Part shown: positions 16,800 through 24,662 of the stretch, in pieces
How positions within the stretch are numbered: the stretch's first letter is position 1
Layout: each line of letters opens with the position of its first letter
DNA from: Streptomyces pinistramenti
GTDB taxonomy: Bacteria; Actinomycetota; Actinomycetes; Streptomycetales; Streptomycetaceae
Direction of reading: 5' to 3'
Assembly: GCF_020564935.1 (NCBI RefSeq)
Contig: NZ_JAJCXB010000010.1
Coordinates: forward strand, 62,001 to 126,000
Length of the DNA stretch: 64,000 nucleotides
Made by a program: the position numbers and the translations under genes
Notes under the pieces: model-generated
Told to the model about the DNA's origin: nothing
Database searches by the model: none
The model's input: only the letters and a program-made list of their open reading frames with translations

Positions 16800-17090
16800 G
16801 TTGACGGCGTTGGCCCGGTCGACCTGCTCGGCGGGTTCGTCGGCGGCGTCGGCGGGCGGGATCTGGATACCGGCGTTGCTGTAGGCCGTGTCGAGGCGAC
16901 CGAACGTTTCCACCGTGCGGTCGACGGCGGTGGCCACGTGGTCCTCTTCGGTGACGTCGCAGGTGAGGGCGAGCACCTGGTGGCTTTCGTCGGTGAGCTG
17001 CTTGGCGGCCGTGTTCACGGCGGATTCGTTGACATCGGCCAGGGCGACCGCGGCGCCGGATCGGGCGAAGGCGCGGGCGGTGGCCCCACG
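16800..17090 (-). pseudogene. SDR gene remnant
   Basis: The minus strand encodes the middle of a short-chain dehydrogenase: ARSGAAVALADVNESA, LALTCDVTEEDHV, FGRLDTAYSNAGI, and DEPAEQVDRANAVN. The nucleotide-binding GxxxGxG region is scrambled and similarity stops after the NAVN segment. The catalytic Tyr-Lys half is absent. It lies just downstream of the ligase gene and inside the right edge of the repeat-bounded segment. Confidence 0.7.
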
Positions 17091-17142
17091 CCGGAGCCGG
17101 CACCGGCCCGCCCTGAACCTGCCAGACACGCGCTGCCCTCGC

Positions 17143-18765
17143 TCAGCCTGTGCCGCCCCCGCCCGCCCGTAGCCGGTGCCGTTGGATCTTCCCCGTGGCG
17201 GTGCGGGGCAGCTCTGCGACGAACTCCACGGCGCGGGGGTATTTGTACGGGGCGATGGTGTGGCGGACGAAGTCCTGGAGTTCGGTTGCCTTGGCCGGGT
17301 CGCCGTGCACGCCCGGTCTGAGGACGACGTATGCCTTGGCGATGGTGCCGCGGGCGGGGTCGGGGATGCCGATGACCGCGGCTTCGGTGACGTCGGGGTG
17401 GGTGAGGAGGGCTTCTTCGACTTCGGGGGCTGCGATGTTGTAGCCGGCGGAGATGATCATGTCGTCGTCGCGGGCGCGGAACCAGAAGTAGCCGTCGGTG
17501 TCGCGTACGTAGGTGTCACCGGTGAGGTTCCAGCCGTTGCGGACGGCGGTGCGCTGGCGGTCGTCGGCGAGGTAGCGGCAGCCGGTGGGGCCCTGGACGG
17601 CGAGTCTGCCGGGGGTGCCGTCGGGTACTGGGTGGCCGTCGTCACCGAGGACGGCGGCGCGGAAGCCGGGAACGGCGCGGCCGGTGGCGCCGGGGCGGAT
17701 GGTGTCGTCGGCGGCGCTGATGAAGATGTGGAGCATTTCGGTGCCGCCGATGCCGTCGATGAGGCGGATGCCGGTGGTGCGCCGGTACTCCTCCCACACG
17801 CTGAGCGGCAGGTGTTCGCCGGCCGAGACGCAGCGCCGTACGTCCTTGAGTGCGCGGGCCCGGCCGGCGGCGAGGATCGCCTTGTAGGCGGTGGGTGCGG
17901 TGAACAGGACGGTGGCACGGTGTGCGGCGGCGGCGTCGGCGAGTTCGGTGGGGGTGGCGCGTTCCAGGAGGAGGGTGGCGGCGCCGGCCCGGAGAGGGAA
18001 GACGGCGAGCGCACCGAGGCCGAAGGTGAAGCCGAGGGGCGGGGTGCCGGTGAACAGGTCGTCGGGCTGCGGGCGCAGGATGTGGCGGGAGAAGGTGTCG
18101 GCGATGGCGAGAACGTCGCGGTGGAAGTGCATGGTGGCTTTGGGCCTGCCGGTGGTGCCGGAGGTCGGGCCGAGCAGGACGACATCGTCGGCCGCGGTGT
18201 CGACGGCGGTGAAGCCGTCGGGCTTGGCGGCGGCGCGGACGGTGAGGTCGGCGGGGTCGTCCGCGCCGTAGGGCAGGACGGGCAGCCGGTCGCCCGCGGC
18301 GGTGCGCAGGGCTTCGGTGAAGCGGTGGTCGCACAGGGCCAGGGCGGGGCGGGTGAGGTCGATCAGCGGGGCGATCTCGCCGGCCCGCAGCAGTGGCACG
18401 GTGGTGACGACCACTCCGCCCGCCTTGACGACGGCGAGCCAACAGGCCACCAGCCAGGGGGTGTTGGGGCCGCGGAGCAGGACGCGGTTGCCGGGCTGGA
18501 GGCCGTGGTCATCGGTGAGCAGCCGGGCGATGCGGTCGGTGTGCTGCCGCAGGTCGCCGTAGCTCCAGGTCTCGGTGGGGGTGCGCAGGCAGGGGCGGTC
18601 GGGTCCGTAGCGGCGGATGGTGCCGTCGAGGAGTTCGGCGGCGCAGTTGAGACGTTCGGGGTAGCGGAGTTCGGGGAGGTCGAAGCGGAGTGCGGGCCAG
18701 TCGTCGGCGGGCGGCAGGTTGTCGCGGCAGAACGTGTCGGTGTGCGCGGACGGTGAGAGCTGCAC
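17143..18765 (-). CDS. AMP-forming aryl-CoA ligase (salicylate or 2-aminobenzoate type)
   Basis: A 540-residue ANL-superfamily ligase. The N-terminus (DTFCRDNLPPADDWP and YPERLNCAAELLD) is that of benzoate/2-aminobenzoate-CoA ligases. Core motifs are GPTSGTTGRPKATMHFH (A3, ATP loop), IDGIGGTEMLHIF (A5), NLTGDTYVRD (A7), FRARDDDMI and the C-terminal LPRTATGKIQRHRLR (A10 lysine). The GTG start follows AAGGGAG. It is the last gene of a minus-strand operon with gentisate dioxygenase, an FAH hydrolase and maleate isomerase. It faces a salicylyl-CoA 5-hydroxylase gene, so salicylate activation is the best reading; anthranilate is the main alternative. Its 3' end is duplicated at 2388-2573. Confidence 0.88.
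   Translation of the reverse strand: MQLSPSAHTDTFCRDNLPPADDWPALRFDLPELRYPERLNCAAELLDGTIRRYGPDRPCLRTPTETWSYGDLRQHTDRIARLLTDDHGLQPGNRVLLRGPNTPWLVACWLAVVKAGGVVVTTVPLLRAGEIAPLIDLTRPALALCDHRFTEALRTAAGDRLPVLPYGADDPADLTVRAAAKPDGFTAVDTAADDVVLLGPTSGTTGRPKATMHFHRDVLAIADTFSRHILRPQPDDLFTGTPPLGFTFGLGALAVFPLRAGAATLLLERATPTELADAAAAHRATVLFTAPTAYKAILAAGRARALKDVRRCVSAGEHLPLSVWEEYRRTTGIRLIDGIGGTEMLHIFISAADDTIRPGATGRAVPGFRAAVLGDDGHPVPDGTPGRLAVQGPTGCRYLADDRQRTAVRNGWNLTGDTYVRDTDGYFWFRARDDDMIISAGYNIAAPEVEEALLTHPDVTEAAVIGIPDPARGTIAKAYVVLRPGVHGDPAKATELQDFVRHTIAPYKYPRAVEFVAELPRTATGKIQRHRLRAGGGGTG
17156..17342. repeat. right copy of direct repeat (ligase 3' end)
   Basis: It matches 2388-2573 in the same orientation at about 92-93% by eye. 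The copy here is part of the intact ligase gene and the left copy is a frameshifted fragment. The repeats bracket 14.6 kb. Confidence 0.85.
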
Positions 18766-18854
18766 GGGCAGCGCTCCCTTCTGGGTGTCCTGAGCGCGGG
18801 ACGGGGTGCCGTGGCGGGCCGTCCTACCGGTGGGCGGCCACCGCGGGGCCGGGG

Positions 18855-19640
18855 TCAGCCGGTGTGCAGCGGGGTGTGTGCGTAGGCGCCGGAGAGCAGG
18901 TGGCCTGCGCCGGGGGCGAGGGCGGGCAGGCCGAGGGCGCGCATCATCTGGTGCGCGGTGGCGATCGAGGCGGACAGGACGGGCTTGCCCAGTTCCTGTT
19001 CGGCCCGCTCCACCACGTCCAGGGACGGCAGTTGGACGCAGGCGGAGAGCACCACCGCGTCGGCGTCGGTGTGGTCCAGGGCGCGGACGACGGTCAGCAG
19101 GTCGTCCGGGTCGTGTGCGGCGACCTTGAGGTTGTCGGGGATTTCGAGCGCGGTGTGGTCGCCGACGGCGATGCCTTCCTTGCGGAGGTAGCCGATGACG
19201 GTGTCGGTGAGCGGCCGCAGGTAGGGGGCGACGAGGGTGACCGAGCGGGCGCCCATCGTGTGCAGGGCGCCGACCAGGGCCCCGGCGCTGGTGACGACGG
19301 GCGCCGGGGCGTCGTTGCGGGCGGTCACCTCGGCGAGCTTGCGCTCGGATGCGCGGTGGTAACCGCGGCCCATGCTCATGATCGCGACGAGGCAGGCGTA
19401 GCCGAGCACGTCGACGCGGGCGTCGGAGAGTTCGGCGGCGCAGCGGGTGGAGTCGGCGTCCATGGCGGCCAGTTCCTCGGCGCGTACCTCCTTCATCCGC
19501 ATCCGGCTGGAGTGGAAGGTGAACCGCTCGGGTGCGACGGTCTGGCGGGCCCGGAAGAGCGCCGGGATCTCGGTCTCCATGGTGACGTTGGAGCTGGGCA
19601 CGATCTGGCCGACGCGGAAGGTGCGGGGGCGGCCGGTCAC
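18855..19640 (-). CDS. maleate cis-trans isomerase (Asp/Glu racemase superfamily)
   Basis: A 261-residue protein of the maleate isomerase / arylmalonate decarboxylase family. It begins GQIVPSSNVTMETEIP, as maleate isomerases do, and carries the two catalytic Cys in GYACLVAIM (Cys83) and VVLSACVQLPS (Cys201). Their spacing matches that of known maleate isomerases (about residues 80 and 200). The enzyme converts maleate to fumarate for the TCA cycle. The GTG start overlaps the stop of the FAH-family gene by 4 bp (GTGA). It would receive maleate from the gentisate route here and also from the nicotinate route at 36-46 kb, which has no isomerase of its own in this window. Confidence 0.88.
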   Translation of the reverse strand: MTGRPRTFRVGQIVPSSNVTMETEIPALFRARQTVAPERFTFHSSRMRMKEVRAEELAAMDADSTRCAAELSDARVDVLGYACLVAIMSMGRGYHRASERKLAEVTARNDAPAPVVTSAGALVGALHTMGARSVTLVAPYLRPLTDTVIGYLRKEGIAVGDHTALEIPDNLKVAAHDPDDLLTVVRALDHTDADAVVLSACVQLPSLDVVERAEQELGKPVLSASIATAHQMMRALGLPALAPGAGHLLSGAYAHTPLHTG

Positions 19641-20563
19641 CGGGCGTCCACGACGGGGTTGCGCAGGGTGCCGATGGTGGCGATGGTCGCTTCGACGATG
19701 TCGCCGGGGGTGAGGAACTGCTGCGGTACGAAGCTGGCGCCGACGCCTGCCGGTGAGCCGGTGGCGATGACGTCGCCGGGCTCCAGGGTCATGCCCGCGG
19801 TGATGTCGGCGATGAGTTCGGGGATGCGGAAGAGCATGTAGCGGGTGTTGGACTTCTGCTTGACCTCGCCGTTGACGCGCAGCGAGAGGTCCAGGGCGTG
19901 CGGGTCGGGGACCGTCGCCGCGGTGCGGACCGCGGGGCCGAAGGGGGCGTAGGAGTCCTGGCCCTTGGAGTAGAACCACTGGCCCGAGCGGCGTTGGTCG
20001 CGGGCGCTGATGTCGTTGACGATGCTGTAGCCGAAGACGTGGTCGATGGCGTCCTCGGGGCGCACCCTGCGGGCGGTCCTGCCGATGACGACGGCGAGTT
20101 CGCATTCCCAGTCGAGCTGGGCGGTCAGGTCGCCGTTGTGGAGGACGGGCGCGCCGGGGCCTGTGACGGCGGTGGCGGGCTTGCTGAACAGGACGGGCCG
20201 TTGTGGGAGCGCGTTGTCGGTGTCGAGGGTGCGGGCCGATTCGGCGACGTGCTCGGTGTAGTTGAGGCCGACGCCGACGATCTTGCCGGGCCGCAGCGGG
20301 GCGGCGAGGGTGACGTCGGCCGCGGCGCGCAGGGCGGCCTCGGGGACCGGCCCGGCCAGCAGTTCGGTCAGGGCGGCGACGGCTTCGGGCCCGGCGTGGA
20401 TGACGTCCAGGACGCTCGCCGGGGCGCTGCCGAGGCCGGGGATCCGGTCGCCGTGCGCGGCGGTGAGGGCGGCGACGTCGATGACGGCGGGGTCGGTGTC
20501 GTCGCGCCGTACGCCCAGGCGGGGCGCGGCGCCGCCGTCGTGGGTGTAGCTGACCAGCAGCAT
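19637..20563 (-). CDS. fumarylacetoacetate hydrolase family protein (probable maleylpyruvate hydrolase)
   Basis: A 308-residue FAH-family enzyme. The catalytic domain starts near residue 95 (IVGVGLNYTEH) and contains DWECELAVVIG with the metal-binding acids, FGYSIVNDISARDQRR, SKGQDSYAPFGP, and GDVIATGSPAGVG at the substrate loop. Start ATG 20563 has AAGGAG 7 bp upstream; a TTG six bases earlier has no room for one. The gene lies 44 bp after gentisate dioxygenase. No maleylpyruvate isomerase is present, and a maleate isomerase follows directly. It therefore most likely hydrolyses maleylpyruvate straight to maleate and pyruvate rather than acting on fumarylpyruvate. Confidence 0.87.
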   Translation of the reverse strand: MLLVSYTHDGGAAPRLGVRRDDTDPAVIDVAALTAAHGDRIPGLGSAPASVLDVIHAGPEAVAALTELLAGPVPEAALRAAADVTLAAPLRPGKIVGVGLNYTEHVAESARTLDTDNALPQRPVLFSKPATAVTGPGAPVLHNGDLTAQLDWECELAVVIGRTARRVRPEDAIDHVFGYSIVNDISARDQRRSGQWFYSKGQDSYAPFGPAVRTAATVPDPHALDLSLRVNGEVKQKSNTRYMLFRIPELIADITAGMTLEPGDVIATGSPAGVGASFVPQQFLTPGDIVEATIATIGTLRNPVVDAR

Positions 20564-20607
20564 GGCCAAACTCCTTGATTCGCGGGCCGGTTCGGGTGCG
20601 GGACGGT

Positions 20608-21720
20608 TCAGGCGGCGGGCTGGTGGCCGTCGTTGTCGGGGTGGCTCTCCTCGCGCCAGAAGGCGAGGGAGCGCATCACGGGGAAGTCGTTGAAGGAGAA
20701 GAGCACCGCGTCGTCGCCGGCGTCGTCGTTGGCGTGCTCGTGCCAGGCCCAGGACGGTACGCAGAAGATGTCGCCCTGTTTCCAGTCGAAGTGCCGGCCG
20801 GCGATGACCGAGTGGCCGCGCCCCTTGGCGACGTTGTAGACGACGGAGCCGGTGTGCCGATGGGCCCGCGTCGCCTCGCCCGCGCGCAGCAGCTGGAGGT
20901 GGGCGCCCATGGTCGGCATGACGGAGCCGCCGGTGAGCGGGTTGCTGTACTCCAGCATGATCCCGTCGTACGGGGAGCCTTCGGTGGCCTTGGCGGCGTC
21001 GAGCAGTGCGGCGTAGGACCGCTCCCAGGGATAGGCGAAGAGCGGGGAGTACGGCTTGGTCCAGCCGTCCGCGAAGCCGTCGGGGCGCAGGATGCCGGCG
21101 CCGTGGGTGAGCAGCGAGGAGTTGACGACCTTGCCGGGCTCCTGGTGGAGGGCGGGGTGGACTTCGTAGAAGCCGGCGTCGTGGGCGTTGACCAGCGGGA
21201 TGTCGAGGCCGTCCTGCCAGATGACGGGTGCGTCGGTGCCTTCGTTGCCGTGTTCGTGCCAGGCCCAGTTGGGGGTGATGGCGAAGTCGCCGGGGCCGAC
21301 GGCGAGTTTCTGTCCGTCGACGACGGTCCAGGCGCCCTGGCCCTCGACGACGAAGCGCAGGGCGGCGGCCTGGTGGCGGTGTGCGGTCATGGATTCGCCG
21401 GGGCCCATGATCTGGAGTCCGGTGTAGAGCATGCCGACGGCGGCGGAGACGTCCTTGCGTCCCGGGTTGACGAGCATGACGACCCGGCGGCCCGCGTCGT
21501 CGGCCTTGACCAGGCCTAGCGATTCCAGGACGAGGGGGCGCAGCCGCTCGTAGGACCAGTGCACCGGGACCGACTTCGGCTGCGGGTACCAGGGTTCGAT
21601 GTCGTTGGCGACCGTCCAGAGGGCTCCGGCGTCGTGCGCGCCGAGCCGGTCGTAGTAGGCGGTCAGTTCGTCGGTGTCGCCGACCCGTGCCCTGCCCGGT
21701 ACGTCATCGCTGTGGCTCAT
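20608..21720 (-). CDS. sdgD: gentisate 1,2-dioxygenase
   Basis: A 370-residue bicupin. The N-terminal cupin has the iron-binding motif MTAHRHQAAALRFVVEG and WAWHEHGNEG. The C-terminal half repeats the fold with RAHRHTGSVVYNVAKG and WAWHEHAND. LYTGLQIMGPGE and TMGAHLQLLR are typical of gentisate and 1-hydroxy-2-naphthoate dioxygenases, which use Fe(II) and O2 to cleave gentisate to maleylpyruvate. ATG 21720 is chosen because GGGAGG lies 10 bp upstream; an ATG at 21744 would cover that site. It is the first gene of the minus-strand operon, divergent from the thioesterase/hydroxylase genes across a short promoter region. Confidence 0.92.
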   Translation of the reverse strand: MSHSDDVPGRARVGDTDELTAYYDRLGAHDAGALWTVANDIEPWYPQPKSVPVHWSYERLRPLVLESLGLVKADDAGRRVVMLVNPGRKDVSAAVGMLYTGLQIMGPGESMTAHRHQAAALRFVVEGQGAWTVVDGQKLAVGPGDFAITPNWAWHEHGNEGTDAPVIWQDGLDIPLVNAHDAGFYEVHPALHQEPGKVVNSSLLTHGAGILRPDGFADGWTKPYSPLFAYPWERSYAALLDAAKATEGSPYDGIMLEYSNPLTGGSVMPTMGAHLQLLRAGEATRAHRHTGSVVYNVAKGRGHSVIAGRHFDWKQGDIFCVPSWAWHEHANDDAGDDAVLFSFNDFPVMRSLAFWREESHPDNDGHQPAA

Positions 21721-21753
21721 GTCCGCGCCGCCTCCCAGCTCCATTTCATTCTA

Positions 21754-21781
21754 TTGACGGTCGTCATCGTCACGCTATAAC
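21754..21781 (+). promoter_or_regulatory. promoter and palindromic operator of the salicylyl-CoA/gentisate locus
   Basis: TTGACG (21754-21759) and TATAAC (21776-21781) are spaced by 16 bp and drive the thioesterase gene. TGACG-GT-CGTCA (21755-21766) is a perfect palindrome covering the -35, and half-site TCGTCA repeats just after it. A dimeric repressor binding here would block the plus-strand promoter and probably the divergent one. Confidence 0.65.
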
Positions 21782-21813
21782 TTGCGGGGTGTCAAGAGGC
21801 TGGAGGAAGAGCG

Positions 21814-22287
21814 ATGAACGCACCGGATCCGCTGTCCGAGCCCCCCGCGGACACCCCCCGCAGCGCCCCCGAGGTGACCGTGCGGCACCGGGTGGAGTGG
21901 CACGACACCGACGCCTCGGGCCACCAGCACCACTCCGCGATCCTGCGCTGGGTCGAGTCGGCGGAGGCCGAACTGCTGCGCAGGTACGGCCTGGAGTGGC
22001 TGTTCGGGCGTACCCCGCGGGTACGCCACGAGGTCAGCTACCGCGCCAGGCTGTGGTTCGGCGAGACCGTCACCACCCGGCTGCGGCTCGACCGGCTCGG
22101 CCGCACCTCGCTCGGCTACGCCTTCGAGGCGCGCGGCCGGGAAGGCACCGCCGCCGAGGGAAAGCTGATCGTCGCGCACGCCGCACCCGACTCCCCCTCG
22201 GCGACACCCTGGCCGCGGGCGGTACGGGACGCGCTGGGCGGCGCGGGCGGTCCGGCGCAGGACGCCGCCGGGAAGGAGACCGCCTGA
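21814..22287 (+). CDS. hotdog-fold acyl-CoA thioesterase (probable gentisyl-CoA thioesterase)
   Basis: A 157-residue single hotdog domain of the 4-hydroxybenzoyl-CoA thioesterase type. VEWHDTDASGHQHHSAILRW near residues 28-47 holds the active-site Asp, and VSYRARLWFGETVTTRLRL forms the following strands. ATG 21814 has GGAGGAAG upstream. Its stop overlaps the start of the salicylyl-CoA 5-hydroxylase-type gene (TGATG). Gentisyl-CoA made by that enzyme must lose CoA before ring cleavage by gentisate dioxygenase, and this gene fills that step. The tail after residue 130 is Ala/Pro-rich and probably disordered. Confidence 0.85.
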   Translation: MNAPDPLSEPPADTPRSAPEVTVRHRVEWHDTDASGHQHHSAILRWVESAEAELLRRYGLEWLFGRTPRVRHEVSYRARLWFGETVTTRLRLDRLGRTSLGYAFEARGREGTAAEGKLIVAHAAPDSPSATPWPRAVRDALGGAGGPAQDAAGKETA

Positions 22288-24662
22288 TGCGCATCGCGGT
22301 CATCGGCGCGGGGCCCGCAGGGCTGTACTTCGCCGCCCTCGCCAAGCAGCTCGACCCCACCCGCGAGATCACCGTCTGGGAACGCAACGCGCCCGACGAC
22401 ACCTTCGGCTTCGGCGTGGTCTTCTCCGACGAGACCCTCGACGGCATCGCGCACGCCGACCCGGACGTCTTCGCCGCCATGGAGGCGGAGTTCGCGCGCT
22501 GGAGCGACATCGACATCCACTACCGCGGCCGGGTGCAGACCTCCGGCGGGCACGGCTTCGCCGCCCTCTCGCGCAAGCGGCTGCTCCAGATCCTCCAGCG
22601 ACGGTGCGCCGGCCTCGGCGTCGCGCTGCGCTACCGCACCCCGGCCCCACCCGCCGCCGAACTCGCCCGCGACCACGACCTGGTGATCGCGGCCGACGGG
22701 GTCAACTCCGCGACCCGCACCCGGCACGCCGACGTCTTCGCGCCCGCACTGGACGTCCGCTCCAGCCGTTACATGTGGCTGGCCACCGACCAGGTCCTGG
22801 ACGCCTTCGCCTTCGTCGTCGCCGAGACGCCGCACGGCCCGATGCAGGTGCACGCGTACCCGTACGGCGAGGGCCGCTCCACCTTCATCGTCGAGATGCC
22901 CGAAGACACCTGGCGGGCGGCCGGCTTCGACCGGGCGGCTGACCTCGGTCTCGGGCCCGGCGAGAGCGACGAGAAGAGCGTGGCGCAGGTCGCCGGCCTG
23001 CTCGACGGCTTCCTGGGCGGGCACCGGCTGCTCACCAACCACTCCCGGTGGGGCCGGTTCACCACCGTGCGCAACGGCACCTGGCGGCACGGCCGCACCG
23101 TGCTGCTCGGCGACGCCGCGCACACCGCGCACTTCTCCATCGGCTCCGGCACCAAGCTGGCCATGGAGGACGCGCTGGCGCTGGCCGCGAGCCTGGAGGC
23201 CGGTCCCGACGACATCCCCGGGGCGCTGGAGCGCTACGAGCGGGAGCGCAGGCCGGTCGTCGAGTCCACCCAGCGGGCGGCGCAGGCCAGCCTGGAGTGG
23301 TTCGAGACGATCGGGCACAGCATCGGCCAGGAGCCCGAGCAGTTCGGCTTCAACCTCCTCACCCGCAGCCGCCGGGTCACGCACGGCAATCTCCGGCTGC
23401 GCGACCCGCACTACAGCCAGGCGCTGGAGCGCTGGTTCGACGGGCGGCAGCCCGAGCCCCAACGGGCCGCCGTGCCCCCGCTGTTCCAGCCGCTGCGGCT
23501 GCGCGGCCTGCGGCTGCCGAACAGGGTGGTCGCCTCGCCTGTCGCCACCTACAGCGCGCGGGACGGCTTCGTCGGCGACACCGAACTCGTCCACCTGGGC
23601 GGCGCGGCCTTCGGCGGCGCCGGGCTCGTCCTGGCGGGCATGACCGCGGTCAGCCCCGATGGGCGGGTCACCCCGAGCTGCCCTGGGCTCTGGGACGACC
23701 GCCAGATCCCGGCGTGGCGGCGGATCACCGACCTCGTGCACGCGCACGGCGCGAGCGCCATCGGCGTCCAGCTCAGCCACTCCGGGCGCAAGGGCTCCAC
23801 CACCGTCCCGGAGAACGGCCCTCTCGGCGGGCCGCAGGCCGAGGGCGGCTGGCGGACGGTGGCACCGTCGCCGCTCGCCTGGGCGGGGCATCCCGCACCG
23901 CATGCCCTGACCGGCGATGAACTGGAGGCCGTGGCCGACGAGTTCACGGCGGCCGCGGCCCGCGCCGAAGCGGCCGGGTTCGACGTGCTGGAGATCCAGG
24001 CGGGCCACGGCTTCCTGCTGTCCTCCTTCCTGTCGCCGCTCACCAACCGCCGCACCGACGGCTACGGCGGCGACCTCACCGGGCGGCTGCGCTTCCCCCT
24101 CCGCGTACTCGACCGGGTGCGGGCCGTGTGGCCGCCGCACAAGCCGCTGCTGGTGCGGATCTCCGCGGCCGACTGGGCGGCGGGGGGCACCACCGTCGAG
24201 GACGCGGTGGTCATCGCCCGCGCGCTCGCCGCGCACGGCGCCGACGCCATCGACGTATCCAGCGGCGAGGTGGTGCCGGACGAGCGGCCCCCCTACGGGC
24301 GGACGTACCAGACGCCGCTGGCCGCCAGGATCCGCGCCGAGACCGCCGTCCCGGTGATCGCCGTCGGCGCCTACTCCTCCGCCGACGACGCCAACACGTC
24401 GCTCCTCGCCGGGCGTTCGGACCTCGTCGCCATCGGGCGGGCCCAGCTGTACGACCCGGCGTGGACCCTGCACGCCGCCGCCGAACTCGGCTACACCGGG
24501 CCTGCGGCGCGCTGGCCGCGCCCCTACCGGCCCGGCAGCAAACCGCCGCCCACGGCCGGCCGCATCCGGCCCGCGCTCACCCTGCGCCCGGTGCCGGATT
24601 CCGGCGCCCGGCCGCGCCGGGGAGCGACCGCCACCGACGCAGAGAGGTCCGTACGGCCATGA
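22287..24662 (+). CDS. sdgC: bifunctional salicylyl-CoA 5-hydroxylase / flavin oxidoreductase
   Basis: A 791-residue fusion of two flavoprotein domains. Residues 1-390 form an FAD monooxygenase of the PHBH class: IAVIGAGPAGLYFAALAK, then DHDLVIAADGVNS and LLGDAAHTAHFSIGSGTKLA. From about 395 comes an FMN-binding Old Yellow Enzyme barrel: LFQPLRLRGLRLPNRVV, VQLSHSGRKG, and SFLSPLTNRRTDGYGG. This layout is shared by salicylyl-CoA 5-hydroxylase (SdgC) and 2-aminobenzoyl-CoA monooxygenase/reductase. With thioesterase and gentisate dioxygenase next door, 5-hydroxylation of salicylyl-CoA to gentisyl-CoA fits best. It overlaps its neighbours on both sides (TGATG, ATGA). Confidence 0.9.
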   Translation: MRIAVIGAGPAGLYFAALAKQLDPTREITVWERNAPDDTFGFGVVFSDETLDGIAHADPDVFAAMEAEFARWSDIDIHYRGRVQTSGGHGFAALSRKRLLQILQRRCAGLGVALRYRTPAPPAAELARDHDLVIAADGVNSATRTRHADVFAPALDVRSSRYMWLATDQVLDAFAFVVAETPHGPMQVHAYPYGEGRSTFIVEMPEDTWRAAGFDRAADLGLGPGESDEKSVAQVAGLLDGFLGGHRLLTNHSRWGRFTTVRNGTWRHGRTVLLGDAAHTAHFSIGSGTKLAMEDALALAASLEAGPDDIPGALERYERERRPVVESTQRAAQASLEWFETIGHSIGQEPEQFGFNLLTRSRRVTHGNLRLRDPHYSQALERWFDGRQPEPQRAAVPPLFQPLRLRGLRLPNRVVASPVATYSARDGFVGDTELVHLGGAAFGGAGLVLAGMTAVSPDGRVTPSCPGLWDDRQIPAWRRITDLVHAHGASAIGVQLSHSGRKGSTTVPENGPLGGPQAEGGWRTVAPSPLAWAGHPAPHALTGDELEAVADEFTAAAARAEAAGFDVLEIQAGHGFLLSSFLSPLTNRRTDGYGGDLTGRLRFPLRVLDRVRAVWPPHKPLLVRISAADWAAGGTTVEDAVVIARALAAHGADAIDVSSGEVVPDERPPYGRTYQTPLAARIRAETAVPVIAVGAYSSADDANTSLLAGRSDLVAIGRAQLYDPAWTLHAAAELGYTGPAARWPRPYRPGSKPPPTAGRIRPALTLRPVPDSGARPRRGATATDAERSVRP

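Noticed and set aside
22116..24473. 785-codon minus-strand frame opposite the bifunctional hydroxylase
   Set aside because: It is an antisense shadow. The plus-strand protein has complete FAD and FMN domain motifs.
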